Positions 35,346 through 50,640 are shown, numbered from the stretch's first letter. The stretch is DNA of 64,000 bases from Cadophora sp. MPI-SDFR-AT-0126 (GCA_020747065.1 JAGMVK010000005.1:2976001-3040000), one strand, 5' to 3'. A program made the numbers and translations. The notes: a model not told the origin generated them from the sequence alone.

Positions 35346-36713
35346 TGCCTATTATTGTAGTTGAAAGAGACTACTGAAAGGGCAGTTCAGTTGGCTACAG
35401 GTCGTATTGACGGCTCCATAAGTCACAAAAGATAGGCAGGAGAAGAGAGTACTTTGTAATAGGCTTGGGTGATGGGATAATTATGCATGAGCTAGTGAGC
35501 CGACATTAATAAGGGTGGGAATGTCATCTCGCGTGATTGCTTTTCAACATGCTAAACAAAACTAGTTAAACATTTTTTCCTTTCCTTAATACTTCCTTCT
35601 ATTCTCAAGATTAGATTTTCTGGCTGGAAACATGACAGTTCTAATTCACTTCGATTCACTTGTATTCTAACCTGCGTGATAATCAATATACGCTTTCAAC
35701 TGTTGATGAAGATCGATAGGAAACCTAGCTTCGGGGATCCGAACTTCAGTTATCACGTTCGGAGCCATTGAAGCTGTACCTGTGTAACTAAGACGACATT
35801 ACTGTGAGTAATAAGATTGAATTGCTTATAGTTATTCGCCGCCGTCGGGTTCTTCTTTTATAACTGAAGCACCTGCGCGAAAAAGGAGTAAGTAAGTAAG
35901 TTGGAGGAACGTAACATGGCTGTCATTCATATTGACAAATATACCTCACGGCGATGAGGCTGTTCATGAATCCCTTTCTGGTCAAACGAGCCAAAAGTAA
36001 ATACTATTTTTAGTTGGAATATTTGCGAGGAAACCCACTGCTGAATGAAGTTATGTTCCAAATTGAAGGCGACGAATTGATAATGTTTTTAGAACTTGGA
36101 GATTCACGTCTTAAAAGAAGAAAAAACAATGTCAATGAAAGTGGATTTTTATTAACATTGGGGGATAGAATTGAGATCCTTATTCATTTCCTTCTTCGAC
36201 GGCAACGGCGCAATTCATCTCTCGTGATCTAACGATCAGCACTAAGAAGCCTTTTAATAGCATCTACTCCCTGTCCTTGATGCGATGCTGAGTATAGAAA
36301 ACCTAAGATCTTGATATCCTTGCATCACTCAATGTCAGAAACCGAGAATGACCTTCCCCTGTTCTCCAAGTAATCTAAGATGTCCTGAAGTAATCGTTAG
36401 TTATATGATATTTCTCAGTACCTGTAGGCTTACTGTGTTTGACTCTGCTCCCCCATCTGCAGAGTCTAGTGGAAACTTTTGAGGCACTCTTCTCTGCGCT
36501 TAATTCGTATGTCTATTAGGCGTTTTTATTTACTAAGAGAAGGAAGAAGAAAGGAATCCAGCCTCGTTTAAGAAGAAAAAAGGTGAAAACATAAAACCGA
36601 ATTGCGAATAGAATATACTAGAGGATCCGTGCTGTACTGTCTTGATCACTAAGAAGCAGAAAACGTTGCTAGATCGAACCTATTCCAACCCTCGTAAATG
36701 TTCCGCGCCCTAG
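35346..36713. other. Intergenic, nothing supported
   Basis: A 72-codon plus frame at 36014-36232 has no recognisable motif. The rest is moderately AT-rich without repeats or RNA genes that I can support. Confidence 0.45.
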
Positions 36714-38600
36714 TTATATTGCACCTTCTACTAAAAATAGTACGTAATATTTTCGTTGCGAATTATTACTATTACTATAACGTCTAATCTCTCTTCCCAT
36801 AATAGTATAAACTACCTCTAGTAGGAATCTCCTTAGTTGAGTATTAAAGTGTATAAGCCCGACTTCGTTATTCGTATCGTTGAGTATAACGCCCTCGGAG
36901 TTAATCTTGCAATCTGGCAGTCGTCTCACCCGAGCTTCCAAGATATACCTATAGTTCTTAGAGCTAGTACCTGAATCGCTCGGCCTGTTATTTATAAATT
37001 GAACACTATAATCTCACTTAACTTCTCCAGATTCTAGTTCTAAATACTAGATCTGCCCGTGATACATTATCTAAGACCACGATAGAGGCATTCTATTATC
37101 CTTATAATCTATCTTCTTAAGCGAAGTATTCTGTACTAGTTACTATATGAGACTTCGATAGAGGAAGCATTTGAAGATCCCATAGTAGACTATAGTATCG
37201 AGAGCTTTAGCCAATGCCTTAGCTAGTGACTTAATCGTAACAAGCCTGTCTTTACGGTATATAATACTAAATGTCAAGTAATTTGTGAAGAGAGATTAGA
37301 AGAGCTATATTTAAGTATATAAATAATATCTTTTAATAGAGCGAGGAAATTCTAGGTCACTTTAAAATAATAGGTTCGCGCTAATTTAATTAGAAATTAG
37401 TAGGTTTATTTAGGTAAATGCTTGATTACAAATAAGGAAAAGCGAATTAAAAAGTAGTACTTAAAACACTAAGCCCTAGATATAAACTTACTTCTTCATA
37501 TAAGTGAGCATTTCACTACGTACTCCACCGCCGCACTCCTAGTAAGTTTAGCTCTTTATGAAATGGATTATTCAGCGGGACAAGGCTCGTTCCTATAGCA
37601 CCTATGCCCGTGTATTTAAGACCCCCTTTATCACGTCACTATCGAAATCATTAATGATCGATATGCAAATATAGACTTTGCCACCTAAAGACTTAGGCAC
37701 TATTATATATCGTGATCCTTTCTCCTCCAGCCGGTTGAGAAATCCTTCGGTTAAGTCTTTAGTAAAGGTAGCAGCTATCGTATAGTAAGTATTCTTGAAG
37801 ACTGCTTCTATCTTCGTAGCTTTAGTAGCTCAGTCTCTATTATCGTCTTAAATGATACAGAGCGAATCGATCTAAAGGTATCGCTAGCCGAGTTCTCGAG
37901 TAACACTGATTATATCTTAGAACGTCTAGCGGTAATTCTGTAATTAGGAATCCTTGCGTCCTCTATTCCTCCTCGTTGCTAGTAGTAGTACGCGACTTTT
38001 CCCTCTGTTTTTCCGAAAGCGTACCCTAGCAATAGGATAGAGCAATGTACTGTGCACCTTCACTCATGTTTTCTTCGACTGTCGAAACAAGGCGCGTAGT
38101 GTAGCTATCTCCCATATTAATAACTCGGGTTAGCATCCGACTTCTACCGGGATCAGGACAGCATCCACCGCTTCGCGAGCATCGGCCTTCGTCATATATT
38201 CGAATCCATTCCCTGATTAGTTCTAAATAGAGCGAGCTTCTAGAATTACCATTAGGGGTACTAAGTCTGTGTTTTAGCTTCGACTCTAAATAGTATTAGT
38301 ATCTATCCAGCATAACAAAGTAGAGCACAGACCTAGTACAGCAAGAATCCTTACGTATTGCGAAGCTTCAGACAGCCGAATCTCGGGATTCTTGTTCCTA
38401 GCCTCCTCCGGGATTTTAGAGAGGATCTTACACAGATCACAGCTGTTCTTTGGATAAGGTAACGAAGAGAGATAGGTCCCTAGGTCGATCGTGCGACAGC
38501 GATTGCATAATTTTAAAGACAAATCCAATCGGATTTCGCTATCAGGTGAGTGGGTCTATTCGTTCTTAGCTCCCTGTATTTTTTTAATCTGCATATGCAT
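36714..38600 (-). pseudogene. HET-domain (heterokaryon-incompatibility type) gene, RIP-inactivated
   Basis: Minus strand from an ATG at 38600. The N-terminal region reads LCNRCRTIDLGTYLSSLPY followed by a CDLCKIL pair typical of proteins with a HET domain; the domain itself starts with QYIALSYC-G near 38060, where the Trp of the SYCWG motif is TAG. The frame continues through DRFALYHL, KDLTEGFLNRLEEKGSRYI near 37740 and a final open stretch of about 75 codons ending at 36714. Multiple TAG/TAA replace Trp and Gln, including one near codon 13. HET proteins trigger fungal cell death upon non-self recognition; this copy is dead. RIP damage is lighter than in the neighbouring retroelements. Confidence 0.85.
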
Positions 38601-41580
38601 TGAATAATATGGAAAAGTGTAGAGGCTAACTTACCGCCTAGCAAAAGATTTAAAAATACGAATTAGCTATATTACCAGGTTAATTTAATTATACGTACTT
38701 TCGAAAGAAGATTTAAAGATTAAGATACTAATTATATAAGATATTAATTAGTAATTTAGGATTACCTCTTATTTTTTAATTATTAATAAGATTCTTAATA
38801 TTAGTATTAGTATAATAAACTTTCTTAACTCTTTTATTAACTTCTATAAAGATAAGGAACTCTAGATAAGTTATAGAACGAATTTCACTATTACTATAAG
38901 TAGTAAGATAAGCTAAGTATGGTCTATAATTTATCTATAAAATCTATCTGTAATACTTATTAAGTAATAGAATACACTATATTATAAAGAAATAAAGTAG
39001 CTAGCTTAGTGGAATTAAGATCTTAATAGTGAAACTTATATATAATTAGTTCTTATTAGATGATTTTAAATAAGAAAGGCTTAATCTTCTTTTCCTTTAT
39101 TAGAAAGTAGAATATAATATATAAGCTTTTAGATATAAATATACTAATAGATTCAAACTTAATCTAAGTTTTCTTAATAGTAATACTCTTACGAATCTTT
39201 TTTAGTAATATAGTAATATTATTCTTAATATTTAAAATAAAGTGAAAATTAAAGAATCTTAAGTATTATTTCTTCTTTACTTTAATAGTATCTTAATTCT
39301 TTTAAAAGATATTAGCTTATTTAGGATTTAATTAGAGTTTATTTATACTTCTTAGATCTAATTTAATAATACTAAAATAACTTATAAGATAACTTAACTT
39401 TACTTAGTCTACTAGTTTATAGTATTAGCTATACTTTTTAATATAGAATTTATATATAAAGTCTATGTATTCTATTTTAAAAGAGTATAAGTCTATAGTA
39501 TATTTAATAAAGTAAAAATATTTAGTAAAAAGCATATTTATAATAAAAGAATTACTATACTTAGTAGTTCTTTTAATATAAATAGAAACTTTATAGTTAT
39601 AAGCCTTCTTATTTAACTTAACTTTATTAATACTATACTATTTCTTTAGAGCTTAAGGTATTCTAACTAGTAATTTAGAATTATAAATTAATTTATCCTC
39701 TTAAGTAATATTATTAAGAATAATAGTAGTAGGAAATTTAAATTAAATAAGGTTAAAGATCTAATTAATATAAACTAAAATTTTTTCTTAAGTAATTACT
39801 TTAATATTAGGAGTAATAATAAAAGAATTAAAACACTTTTATAACTCTTAAAGTATCTAATTATAAAATTAACTAATATACTCTTAAAATTCTTTTAATA
39901 TTTAAAGGACTATAAGTAAAAATTCATTATTAAATCTATTATTATTAGTTATAATAATAGTCTTTTCTTTACTCTTAAGAAATAATATCTTAACTACTAA
40001 AGTAGCCTTAAGATTCTCTTTTATAAGATTAATAAAAGTTAAGAACTTAAGCTTAAGATCCTTAGAATTAATTAGTAAATTTAGATTATTAATTATTTTA
40101 GAATTATTTAATATATAATTATTCTATATTATTAAAAAAAGCTTAGTATTTTTCTTTAAGTTTTTTTTTACTTTAAGTAGTTTTATAGTAGAATTAATAG
40201 ATTATTTTAGTTTACTAACCTTCTACTAATTATCTAGTACCTTAGCTTCTTAGCTCTTTAGAAAAGCTAAGTTAATATCCTTTTCTAAATTTATTACTAA
40301 CTTAAGTAATTTTTTAATACTTTTAACTTATAAGCTTAAATTATTAATTATTTCTAGTACTAGACTTTCTTATTAGGTTTAAGTAGTAGAAGTTTTAGTT
40401 AAATTACTTATAATTATAGTTAAGGTAGAACTACTAGTAAGTATTAAAGTATTAGCTTAATTCATAGCTATTTACTTAGTAGTCTTAGCCTCTACTTCTT
40501 TAGTATTAATTATAAAGAATTAAGTTAATTAATCCTTATTTAAGAAATGTCTATTAAGTCCGGTATTATTCTAAGTAGCTAAAATAAAAAGGCTATACTA
40601 AGATACTTTAAGACTAATCTAATATAATTTATATTTAATTAGTAAAATAGTAATCTAAGTAAAGAAGTTAGTATTATCTAAGTATTCTTAGTAATATTTT
40701 AAAGTATAAGAATTAAGCTTAATATCTTTCTAGCCTTTTAATATAGTGTTTTTTATAACTTTTAGTACTTAAGTATAATTAATAATATACTTATTTAAAG
40801 CTAGTAGAACTTATAAAAAAGTAAGGATTTTAATAGATAATATACTAAGATTAGTTATTAATTAATCTGAACTAATAGTACCTAAGTATTCTATAATAAA
40901 TATCTTCTTATAATTAGTAGTTTAATTTTTTATAATTTTATTAAGATTTTATATCTTCTTATCTCTTTAACTTAGAGTTATATTAATATACTTCTTTAAG
41001 ATATAATAGTATTCTATAAAAGCTTTAGTATTAAAGCCTTTCTTTTTTACTAAGTATCCTTAAGATATTTCCTATTAGTTTATAAGAACTTTATCTTTCT
41101 TCTCTAAGTACTTTTTTAAATATATATTACCTTAAGTAATTAGTATAGCTTGTATCTCTAAACTAATGCTATTAAATAATTCCTTAATACTAGATATTTC
41201 TATAATTACTTTTCCTTACTATTCTAGTCTTAAACTAACTTATAATCCGGGATTATTAAGTATTTTAGTTACTTCTTTTCCTTTTTCTTTAATTAGTATC
41301 TTAAAGGGTCTTATAATAACTATATTAAGCTTATTATTACTTAAGATAATAGTTATAAACTTCTTAATTTTCTTATTTAATATTTAGCGCTTCTTAACTC
41401 TTAAGTTAGGATTACTAGTTAAACCCTTAGTATTCTTTAAGGGAGTAGATCTAAGTACTATTTTTAATAATAAATTCAACTTATAAACTAACTTATAAGT
41501 GAAATTTAGATAGATTTTTAATTATTAACTTTTAAATTTAGATTTTTAATATAATTTTAAATCTAAGTAAGTAATACTAG
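38601..41580 (-). mobile_element. RIP-degraded repeat with a gag-like minus-strand frame
   Basis: Very AT-rich. On the minus strand a long frame can be followed from about 41000 to 40000 if stops are read as Trp/Gln (for example KDIKLNSYTLKYY-EYLDNT near 40710-40660). It is Lys/Leu/Asn-rich and helical, as retrotransposon gag proteins often are, but no zinc knuckle or enzyme motif was found. The reverse transcriptase frame to its right breaks off near 41580, so this is probably a separate element abutting it. Confidence 0.45.
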
Positions 41581-44391
41581 GATTTAAGTCTAATAATAGC
41601 TTCTAATCACTTAAAGCGCACTAGGACCTTATCTAGATTTTAGATATATTCTATAATAAACCTCTAAATCCTTAGTAGGACTTCTTTATTATTATAGAAT
41701 AAGATAGAACTCTTAACTCTAATATTATTTATATATAGTAGTATAATATCCGGGATATAGTTAAGTAGAATCTTATAAATAACTCGAATAAACTAAGCTA
41801 TAAAATTAATAGCTCCTTAAGGTAGTCTAATTATACGAAGAAGGCTTAGTAGAGTATGAATTACTATTATATCCTATAAGTGTATATCTAATATAAATTA
41901 ATTATACTTAGAGAATAAGTTAATTAAGAAAGCTATAGTAAGTCTAGTAAACTCTATAGAAAACTAGTTTATATTTAGAGGGATATTAGTATCTTAGATA
42001 GTAATTCTATTTATTTCAATAATAGCTATAATTAATCGAAAGGCCTCTTTTTCTTTTTTTTATAACTAGAAATTACTTATTTTAGTATAGATTATAATAT
42101 AGTTCTATAATTCCTTACTTTAGATATTCCTTAAGTATAAAAATTACCTTCTCTAAAAGGGCTTTTAGAACTGGAAATAATTTCTCTTATTAGGCTTTAT
42201 ATAGTATAGTTTTAATCTTTAATAATAAGGTAACTTCTTCTCTAATCCTACTAAGTTAGGTTTAATTAAAAGCTAAAGCTCCTTTATAATTTAATAGTAT
42301 TTAGAATAATAATTCCTATTCTTCTATTATTAACTACTTGCTAATAGTTAATTAGTTAAATATTTCCTATATAAGCTAGTATCCTAGCTCTTTATTTAAA
42401 AATCAACTAGTAATATAACTTATAAATAGTCTCTTAAGTTAAAGTAACTATACTTTCTTATCTTACTTAAACTAGTTATTAATCTCCTTAGGTATATTTC
42501 TATTTGAAGTCCTAAGATCTATTAGCCTTATCTTATCTACTTTTTTTTTATAAAGTATATTAATACTTATAATCCTAGTTTTAGCTTATAAAAGAGGATT
42601 ATTATTAATAAAAAATATAAACTCTCTGCCTTTTAAGTCTAATTAAATTAAATATATTTCACTTATAACTACTTATAATCTCAGCTTATAAATTAAATTA
42701 TAGTTTTTTTATTATTTTCTTTTTATTATATTCTAATCTAGTAACTTAGTGCTAGTGATTCTTATAAAACTCTTTACCTTAACTTATAATCTTAGATCAG
42801 AAGTAAAGACCTCCTATTTTAGTTTATCTAGGTCTCTCTTTATACTAGTACTTACCTTAGTACGTGTACTAGTTAGGCGTTTTCTGATTTATCTTTAATA
42901 TTAGTAAGGTCTCTAGTAATAATAACTTGCTTAGTTCTAGTATAAGTTATATCTATAAATATTATAACTATTACTCTATTACTAGGGTACTTAAAACTTA
43001 AGTAGCTCTTAAGAATAAATAGTATTCCGAGTAGTAAGTTATAACTAGTATTCTTAATAACGAAGAAGTTAGTATAGTTCTTAATACCCCTAATATTAAT
43101 AGCAATATTCTTAATCTTCCTATTAAAGTTACTTAATCTTTAGTAATAGTTTAGAAGGTTATAGCCTTATAAGAAATAATAGGTAGTTAAGCTGCTTTAG
43201 TAATAGCCTTATTAATAATATTAACTTTAGACTTGGAGTCTATTATAGCTTAAATTTTAATTTTTCCTACAACTATTACCTATATTTTAGGAATTTATAT
43301 AATAAGCTCTAGATAGTTCCTAATTATTTCATTCTATTTAGTAATAAAGCTTATAAGGGTCTTAATATCTCTTATATTAATTTTACTAATATCTATAGTA
43401 TTAAGAGTACCGGATTTAAGTTTATTAATTTCGTTCTCCTTAACTAGACTAATATAAACGTTAGAGCCCCTTTTAATTAGTACTAAGGGAATAGTCTAAT
43501 TTATTATCTTATCTTATTAAGCCTATAAGCTATAAAGGTTCTTAATCTTAACTTTTAAATCCTGATTTATAATAGTATTAATTATACTCTTTTAAGTAGA
43601 AGAGGTAATATATTTATTAAGGAATTTCTCTTATTTTAGTGCTTTAATAGTTCTTTGCTAGCTTATTTTCTTTTATCTCTTAGTTCCGGTACTTTCCTTA
43701 ATAATCTCTACTCTAGGACTATTATCTATATTATCTATTTCCTAATTATTATTAATAGTCTCGAGTTATTTAGATTCTTAATTCACTCTATTTAAGATAA
43801 CTCTATAATCTTTCTTTTACTTTATTCTTTACTTCTGTACTTTACTTAGAAAAGCTTACTTAGTTCTTATACTAGTATTAATCTCTACTTATCTAAGTTT
43901 TATATCTTTAGATATATAGATAATAGTAATTATCTTTTTACTTAGATTAGTTATAGCTTTCGAGTTTAACTTAGTGTTATAAATAGGGGGCTTTATAATT
44001 ATATAGATCTAAGGGTTTTTCTTTTGAGCTTCTAAATCCGGGTCTTACTCTATTCTAATAGTCTTAAGTCTAATTACGCTAACCTACGCTATCTCTTGCT
44101 TTTTAACTACTTCTTTAGCTCCTTCTCTATTTAGGCTATAGTAAAGCTTTCTGTACTTATTAATATAATAAATCCTATTATTAATATAAAAGTAGAAGAT
44201 TAGGTATTTATTCTTAAATTAGTGAAGTTCTATTCTAAAACTTTTTCTTACAGAAATTATAAATTCTTAGTCTTTTTTTATATTTTATAGTATTAACTTC
44301 TATACCTTTACTTATATTAACTTAGCTATTCCGTGTATCTTATTAAGTGTAATTTAAGTAATTAAGTTCTAAGCGAAATTACTAAGGGGTG
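41581..44391 (-). mobile_element. Older Ty3/Gypsy element, pol part (interrupted)
   Basis: A minus-strand reverse transcriptase is readable at about 42050-41590: INLFSKYN-FILD, HTLLSLLRIIRLP-GAINFIAQF (family TPLGLLRMTRLPQGATNS) and IPDIILLYINNIRVK (family P-VDDI, both Asp now Asn). It is a Ty3/Gypsy group distinct from the element nested in it. At 44387-44391 it is split by insertion of the element at 44392-51011; its gag part resumes at 51012. Upstream coding between 42100 and 44390 is too degraded to assign residue by residue. Confidence 0.75.
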
Positions 44392-44753
44392 TGTTACAGC
44401 TGCCAGCTGCAACATGTGACATAGCCCTGAGGCTCGGCACGGTTAGGCTCGCCTAAAGCTTAACCGAGCACAGAGAAGCTATAAGTCACGTGATAGGAAT
44501 AAATTATCTGGACTCCTTAAGCCTAGATAATAATTTAAGTGATTTAACTAATTTACTAGTATAAGGGTTCTATATAACTTTCTAGCTCTTCCTATATTAA
44601 ATAAAAGCCTTATACTTAATTTAATATAAGTATCTTTATATTATACTTAGTAATTTATAATAATTACCCTTCTTAATTAGTAATAGTACTCCTACTTACT
44701 AACCCAGTTAATCTTCGCACTCTTAAGTAATACTAGCTCAACTATACGTTACA
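44392..44753 (+). repeat. 5' LTR of the complete Gypsy element
   Basis: Starts TGTTACAGCTGCCAGCTGCA and ends ACGTTACA, 362 bp. It matches 50641-51011 and, inverted, 349-714. Preceded by GGGTG. The first 100 bp are less mutated than the rest. Confidence 0.93.
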
Positions 44754-47700
44754 CTTTAAGTACTATACTAATAGGTACTAGCGCATATATTAGATTAAGA
44801 AATATCTTTTATTTTTGGAAGTACTTAGGGCGCTACTATAGTAATACCTGTACTATTAACTACTACCTTAGCTAAACTATAAGCCCTCGTAAGAGAAATT
44901 AATAAGAACCTTAAGTATAAAAGCATTAAGCTTTTTAATAGCGAAAGGAACTACTTTTATAAGTTCCTTTTATAATTATAGCTATATATTAAGTTTAATA
45001 GGGAATAATTCCGATCTAAGACTAAGCAGGTCCTATAAGCCGTGACCTTATTCAAGGAAAAAGCTATAAACTAGATTAAAGGATTCTTAGAAGACTACCT
45101 TTCTTAGAGTAATAAGAATAGTATTATTAATAAGTGAAAAGCTAAGGACACTATTATTAAGATTTTCAGTACTTAGGAAGGCTTTACTACAGAAATTAAG
45201 GTAAACTTCAAGGTTATAGATAAGAAAAGGAAAGTAGAAAGAGCTATTAAATCCCTTAAGTAGAAGAGATTAACTACTGCATATACTTAGGACTTTTAAT
45301 ACTATTCTACTTGTATAGAATAGGGTAATAAAGTACTTAGTTACGCCTATTAAAAAGGGCTTAAGGACTTCGTTAAAGATAAACTCCCTTAGTATAGTAG
45401 TACTATTAATAACCTGGAATAACTTATAAAAGCTACGTGTAAGATAAATAATAACTAGTATAAGTATAGTATAGAAAAGAAAGGGAAGTATAACCTAAAT
45501 TACTAAAAAATAAGGGAAAGTAAGTCTAAAGGAAACTATAACTTATATAAATAAGACTACAAGGACTCTATAGAACTTAACACTACTTATAGAAAAGAAC
45601 TATTACTATAACAGCGAAATAAACACCTATAAGATCAAACTTATTTTAACTGCGGAAAACCCGGCTATATAGTATAGAACTATAAAAGCAAGGGAAAATA
45701 ATCCTAAGAATACTCACTAAGGAAATAACTAAACACTACTATATAAAGTAAAGGGGGTTACAATAGACTAATAATACTTAATACTACTTAGGCGTAAGAA
45801 GATGTAGTAGAAGTACTAGTTAAGGTAATATAAAACCTTAACCTTAATAAGGGAAAAGGTAGGGATAATAATAAGGATAAGTCTTTAAGTAATATCTCCC
45901 TATTTAATACCTTGGAAATATTACTAGAAGAACGCCTTATTTATAATATAGCTAGTAAGAGAAAGCTAGTCTGGGCTATAGCCCAGAAAGTATAAGCTCT
46001 TTATAACCGCGATTATAAGGAAGCTATAGACTAATACCCCACTATATAGAAGGTAGGCGAGGCTATATAATACTAAAAAGCTAAGAAAAATATATATATA
46101 GAGTATATAATACGAATTCATACTATTATTAGCAGATATAAGGCAAGATACGAAGAGGATAACGCCGCGACCCGCTGAAGTTAATAATACTAGGAAGCAT
46201 TTATACAGAATATAAAATATATACTTGAGCTTAGAGTAAAGCTTAAGATCTATAGGGAAAAATAAAACAAATATAATGGAAAGATATATAAGCTTTAAAG
46301 AGCTAGGGATATTACGAAGATTAATTACCCTTATTATATAGAATTTATATAGTTATTCTATTAGAACTATATATATATAATTCACTACTTTAGTAAGATT
46401 AATAGGGATTACTAGTTACGTTATAAGGCACTTATATTCTTTAATAATAAGCTACCTTTCTTTACTAGGGAATTATTAATAGTACCTAAACTTTTAAAAA
46501 ACTAAGAGACCTTACTAATAATAAGCTATTAATAAGTATTTATAAAGAGCTTAGGACCTTATATAATAAAGAATTATATATAATAGGAAGAGAATAGTAA
46601 TTCTTTTTAACTATTTATATTAATAGACGAATACTTAGAGCTATAATAGACTCTAGAGTAATAAGTAATTTCATAGATTAATAGATAGCTCTAAACTATA
46701 AGTTTTAGCTAATTAAAAAGAAACGCCTATATTATTTATTTATACTAGATAAGGATACTATTAGATTATTAAATAGATAAGTAATCTTTTAAACTAATTA
46801 ATTAATTATAAAAATATTATAAGAATATACTAAAAATATCGAATTTAATATTACTAACTTAGGGACTTATAAGCTAGTACTTAATATACTATAGCTATTA
46901 TTCTATAACTCTACTATAAATTAGTAAAAGAAATAAATTACTTTAGACTATTATTAATATAGAAGTAACTATAGGATACTTAATTAGAGAATTAATACCC
47001 TGAAGTAAGAAGAGCTATATACTACTCTCTTAACTACTAAGGACCTTACCCAGGCCTTTACACTAAAGTAAATATTAGTAGCGTATAAGGAATATAAGTC
47101 GCTATTCCTTAAAGGACCTAAGAATAAGGCCCTTCTAAAGTACTAACTATAGGATTATAAGATACCCTTAGAACTAAAAAAGATACTTAGCTTTAGACTA
47201 ATATACTAATAATCTATAGCAAAGCTATAGTATTTAAAGAAATATATTAATAAGAACTTAGTAAAAGGTTTTATATAACTATTTACTTTATTAGTTACTA
47301 GCTTAATACTATTTATCTTAAAAAAGGATAGAAAGCTCTACTTATATATTAATTACTGCATACTTAATAGTATTTCTATTAAGGACAGGTATTTATTACT
47401 ATTAATTAACGAGTTATACGACTAATTATAAAGGGCTATGATATTCATTACCTTAGATATAAAAGGCGCTTATAACCTTATACAAATAAAGAAAGGCGAG
47501 GAATAGAAGATAGTGTTTAGAATACGCTATAATCTATATAAATACTAAGTTATACTATTTAAGCTTATAAACGTACCCGCGTCTTACTAACAGATAATTA
47601 ATAACTAACTACATGAATATCTTGATATCTTTGTAGTCGCTTACTTAAATGATATACTTATCTACTCTAAGAATAAGACTAAGTATATTTAGTATATAAA

Positions 47701-50640
47701 GAAAGTATTAGCTAAACTTAAAGTTACTAAATTCCTTCTTAAATTAGAGAAGTGCGAATTTTATTAGAAAGAAACCTACTTCCTAGGATTTATTATTAAA
47801 AAGCATGAAATCCGTATAAACCTAGCTAAAGTTAAGGCTATATTATCGTAGCTTATCTTAATACTAATTATATAAGTATAGTTCTTTTTAGGATTCGTGA
47901 ACTTTTATAAGAGATTTATATATAACTACTTCCTAGTCGCTAAGCTATTTACAGATTTTACTAAAAAGGATTAAGAATTTAAATAGATAGTAGAAGCTAA
48001 ATAGGCTTTCTTACTTCTAAAGGAGCGCTTTATAAAAGCCCTGATCTTAGTTACTTATAATCTAGAGCTTGAAATTATTATAGAAACTAACGCCTTTAAC
48101 TTTATTCTTAGGACTTATCTAAGCTAGAAGGATAATAAATAATTATAACTTATCGTGTACTACTCGCGAATATTTTTGCTTACTAAGCTTAACTATAATA
48201 TATATAATAAGGAATTATTAGCTATAATAGTTGCGTGTAAATAATAGCGCTATTACCTAGAAGAAGTAAAATATATTATTTAAGTATAAATAGACTATAA
48301 GAATCTTATATCCTTTACTATAATTAAAATACTAAACTAATAATAAGTTAGGTAATTAGAAGAGTTATTTACCCTGAAACTTAATATTATATATTAGAAA
48401 GGATTAGAAAACACTAAGGCTAATGCCCTTAGTAAATAATAGGACTACTTAGGAAAACTAATAGAAAGACCTAGAGTAATACTTAAGGTAGAAGCTAATA
48501 AGTTAGAATATAATTACGAGCTTCTTATAACTCTTATAGTAATAGAAGATAAGATACTTGTATAATAAATTAGGAAAATATATTTAAGTAATAAATATAC
48601 CTTATAAGTACTAATATTATAGATAAAGAACTTCTTTATAGATAATAATAGTATCTTATAATTTAAAGGTCTTATATATATTCTAGCTAAATTAAGATAA
48701 TAGTTCGTAGTAAAATAGTACTCGCTACTAGTTTATAGATATTAGGGAATCATAAGAACCTTTAAAAGGATAACTAGGGACTATTACTTCCTAAGAATAA
48801 GGAAGTATATTAAAATAGTTATCAGGGAATACAACTTATATAATAAGAGTAAATTAAATAGATATGCGCCTTATAAGCTACCATAGTTACCCCTAATACT
48901 AGGAAGAGCATGGGAATTAATCGCGTTCAACTTTATCGTTAAACTACCGCTATCTAAAGAACTAATAATAAAAGTTATATATAACGCTATATAAGTTATT
49001 ATAGATCGACTTACTAAGTATAAGTACTTCGTACTATATAAGAAGGGAAGTAACGTATAGGAACTAGCGTATATATTCCTTAAAGTTGTAGTAAGCTAAC
49101 ACGGGCTATTAAAGGAAGTAATATTTAATAAGGATAAACTCTTTACTTTAAAATTTTAGATATTACTAATAAACTAAATAAGGATAAACTATAAACTATT
49201 TACTGTATTCTACTTATGGATAAATAGATAAATAGAATAACTGAATTAGTCACTAGAGTAATACCTGCGTAGCTATATTAATTAGGAGTAAAGCAACTAA
49301 GTAGAACTACTACTACTTACTTAGTTTACTCTTAATAGCGCTAAGAATAAGACTACCTTAGTCTTACTCTTCTTCGCGAATTATAGCTTTAAACCCGAAG
49401 CCTATTATTAGCTAAGAAAGGATAAGAGTAACGCTTAGTAAGCGTTAGTTCTCGTAAATAAGCTTAAGGAACTGTAGTAATAGCTCTTTAGGGATATTAA
49501 CTTCTCGAACTCGAGAATAGTAAAATATAGTAACTAGAAGTGAAGTATAGAACTTTCGCTGAAAAAGGGGAATAAAGTATACTTACTATATAAATATATT
49601 AAAACTAAATAATTAAGTACGAAATTAGACTTTAAGAAACTAGAATCGTTTGAAATCCTAGAAAAGAGAGGACCTATTAATTTTAAACTATAACTACTAA
49701 AGAACTCTAAACTCTACTTAGTTTTCTATATATCCCTACTAGAACCTACTAAAGAATTAATATTACTAGTAATAAAGAAGGAACTTTAACTAGAAAATAA
49801 CTCTAATATATATAAAGTAGAAAAGCTACTTAATACCCGGACTATAACTAAGAATTAGTAAGAATATTTAGTAAAATAAAAAGAGTATAAGTATAAGAAA
49901 AACTCTTAGAAACCTATGTAAAACTTAAACTACTTAGATCTAATCTAATAGTTCTAGTTAAAAACCTAAGTAACTCTTAAGAATTAGTACCGCCTAAACC
50001 TAAAACTAATTATATAGGATCCGAGGGATTAAAATTAGCTAGCTACTCAGCTAGTACAGGATCTAGGAGCTCTGCGGCAGCTACTAGTGAAACAGAGGCC
50101 TCTACTTACTTCGCTACTCGGCGCTCCCTCTCCTCTATAACCTCTAGCTCGATTAAAGAGCGGAAACTATAACGTAGTATCTCAGCTACTTTTACGCAAA
50201 ATAATTCCCTTTATTTATTTATTTAAGAAATTTTAGCCTATTATGTAGCTAATTTCTTAATTAGCTTCTATTAATTGCGTTAAGCCTTCTTCTAAGTAAA
50301 GGAGAGTTCAGCCTTAGTCTACTCTAGCTTATACCAGTTATTCTTTAAAGGGCCTTAAATATCATACTTTATATTCCCACTAGCGTAAATACACTTAGCG
50401 TATTAATTAAAGTTGAAAAAGATAACGTAGATTCTTTAGGGATCCTTTTCATAATAAGAATAAGAAGGTATTTTAAAATCGCGATAAAGGACATAGGAAA
50501 AAAGGTTTTATTAATTCTCTTTCAAGTATTTATAATAACTAGGGGGTATAATAAATAGAAAGGATAGTTATTATTAAGGCTCGAAGTTTCTTACTATATA
50601 TCTAAAAGTATAAGGACGCACTAAGGTAAAAGGGGGATAG

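Noticed and set aside
36014..36232. 72-codon plus-strand open frame
   Set aside because: No motif, no flanking exons and no compositional support.
41166..41387. 73-codon plus-strand open frame in the AT-rich block
   Set aside because: Ile/Leu/Ser-only composition typical of chance frames in RIP-degraded DNA.
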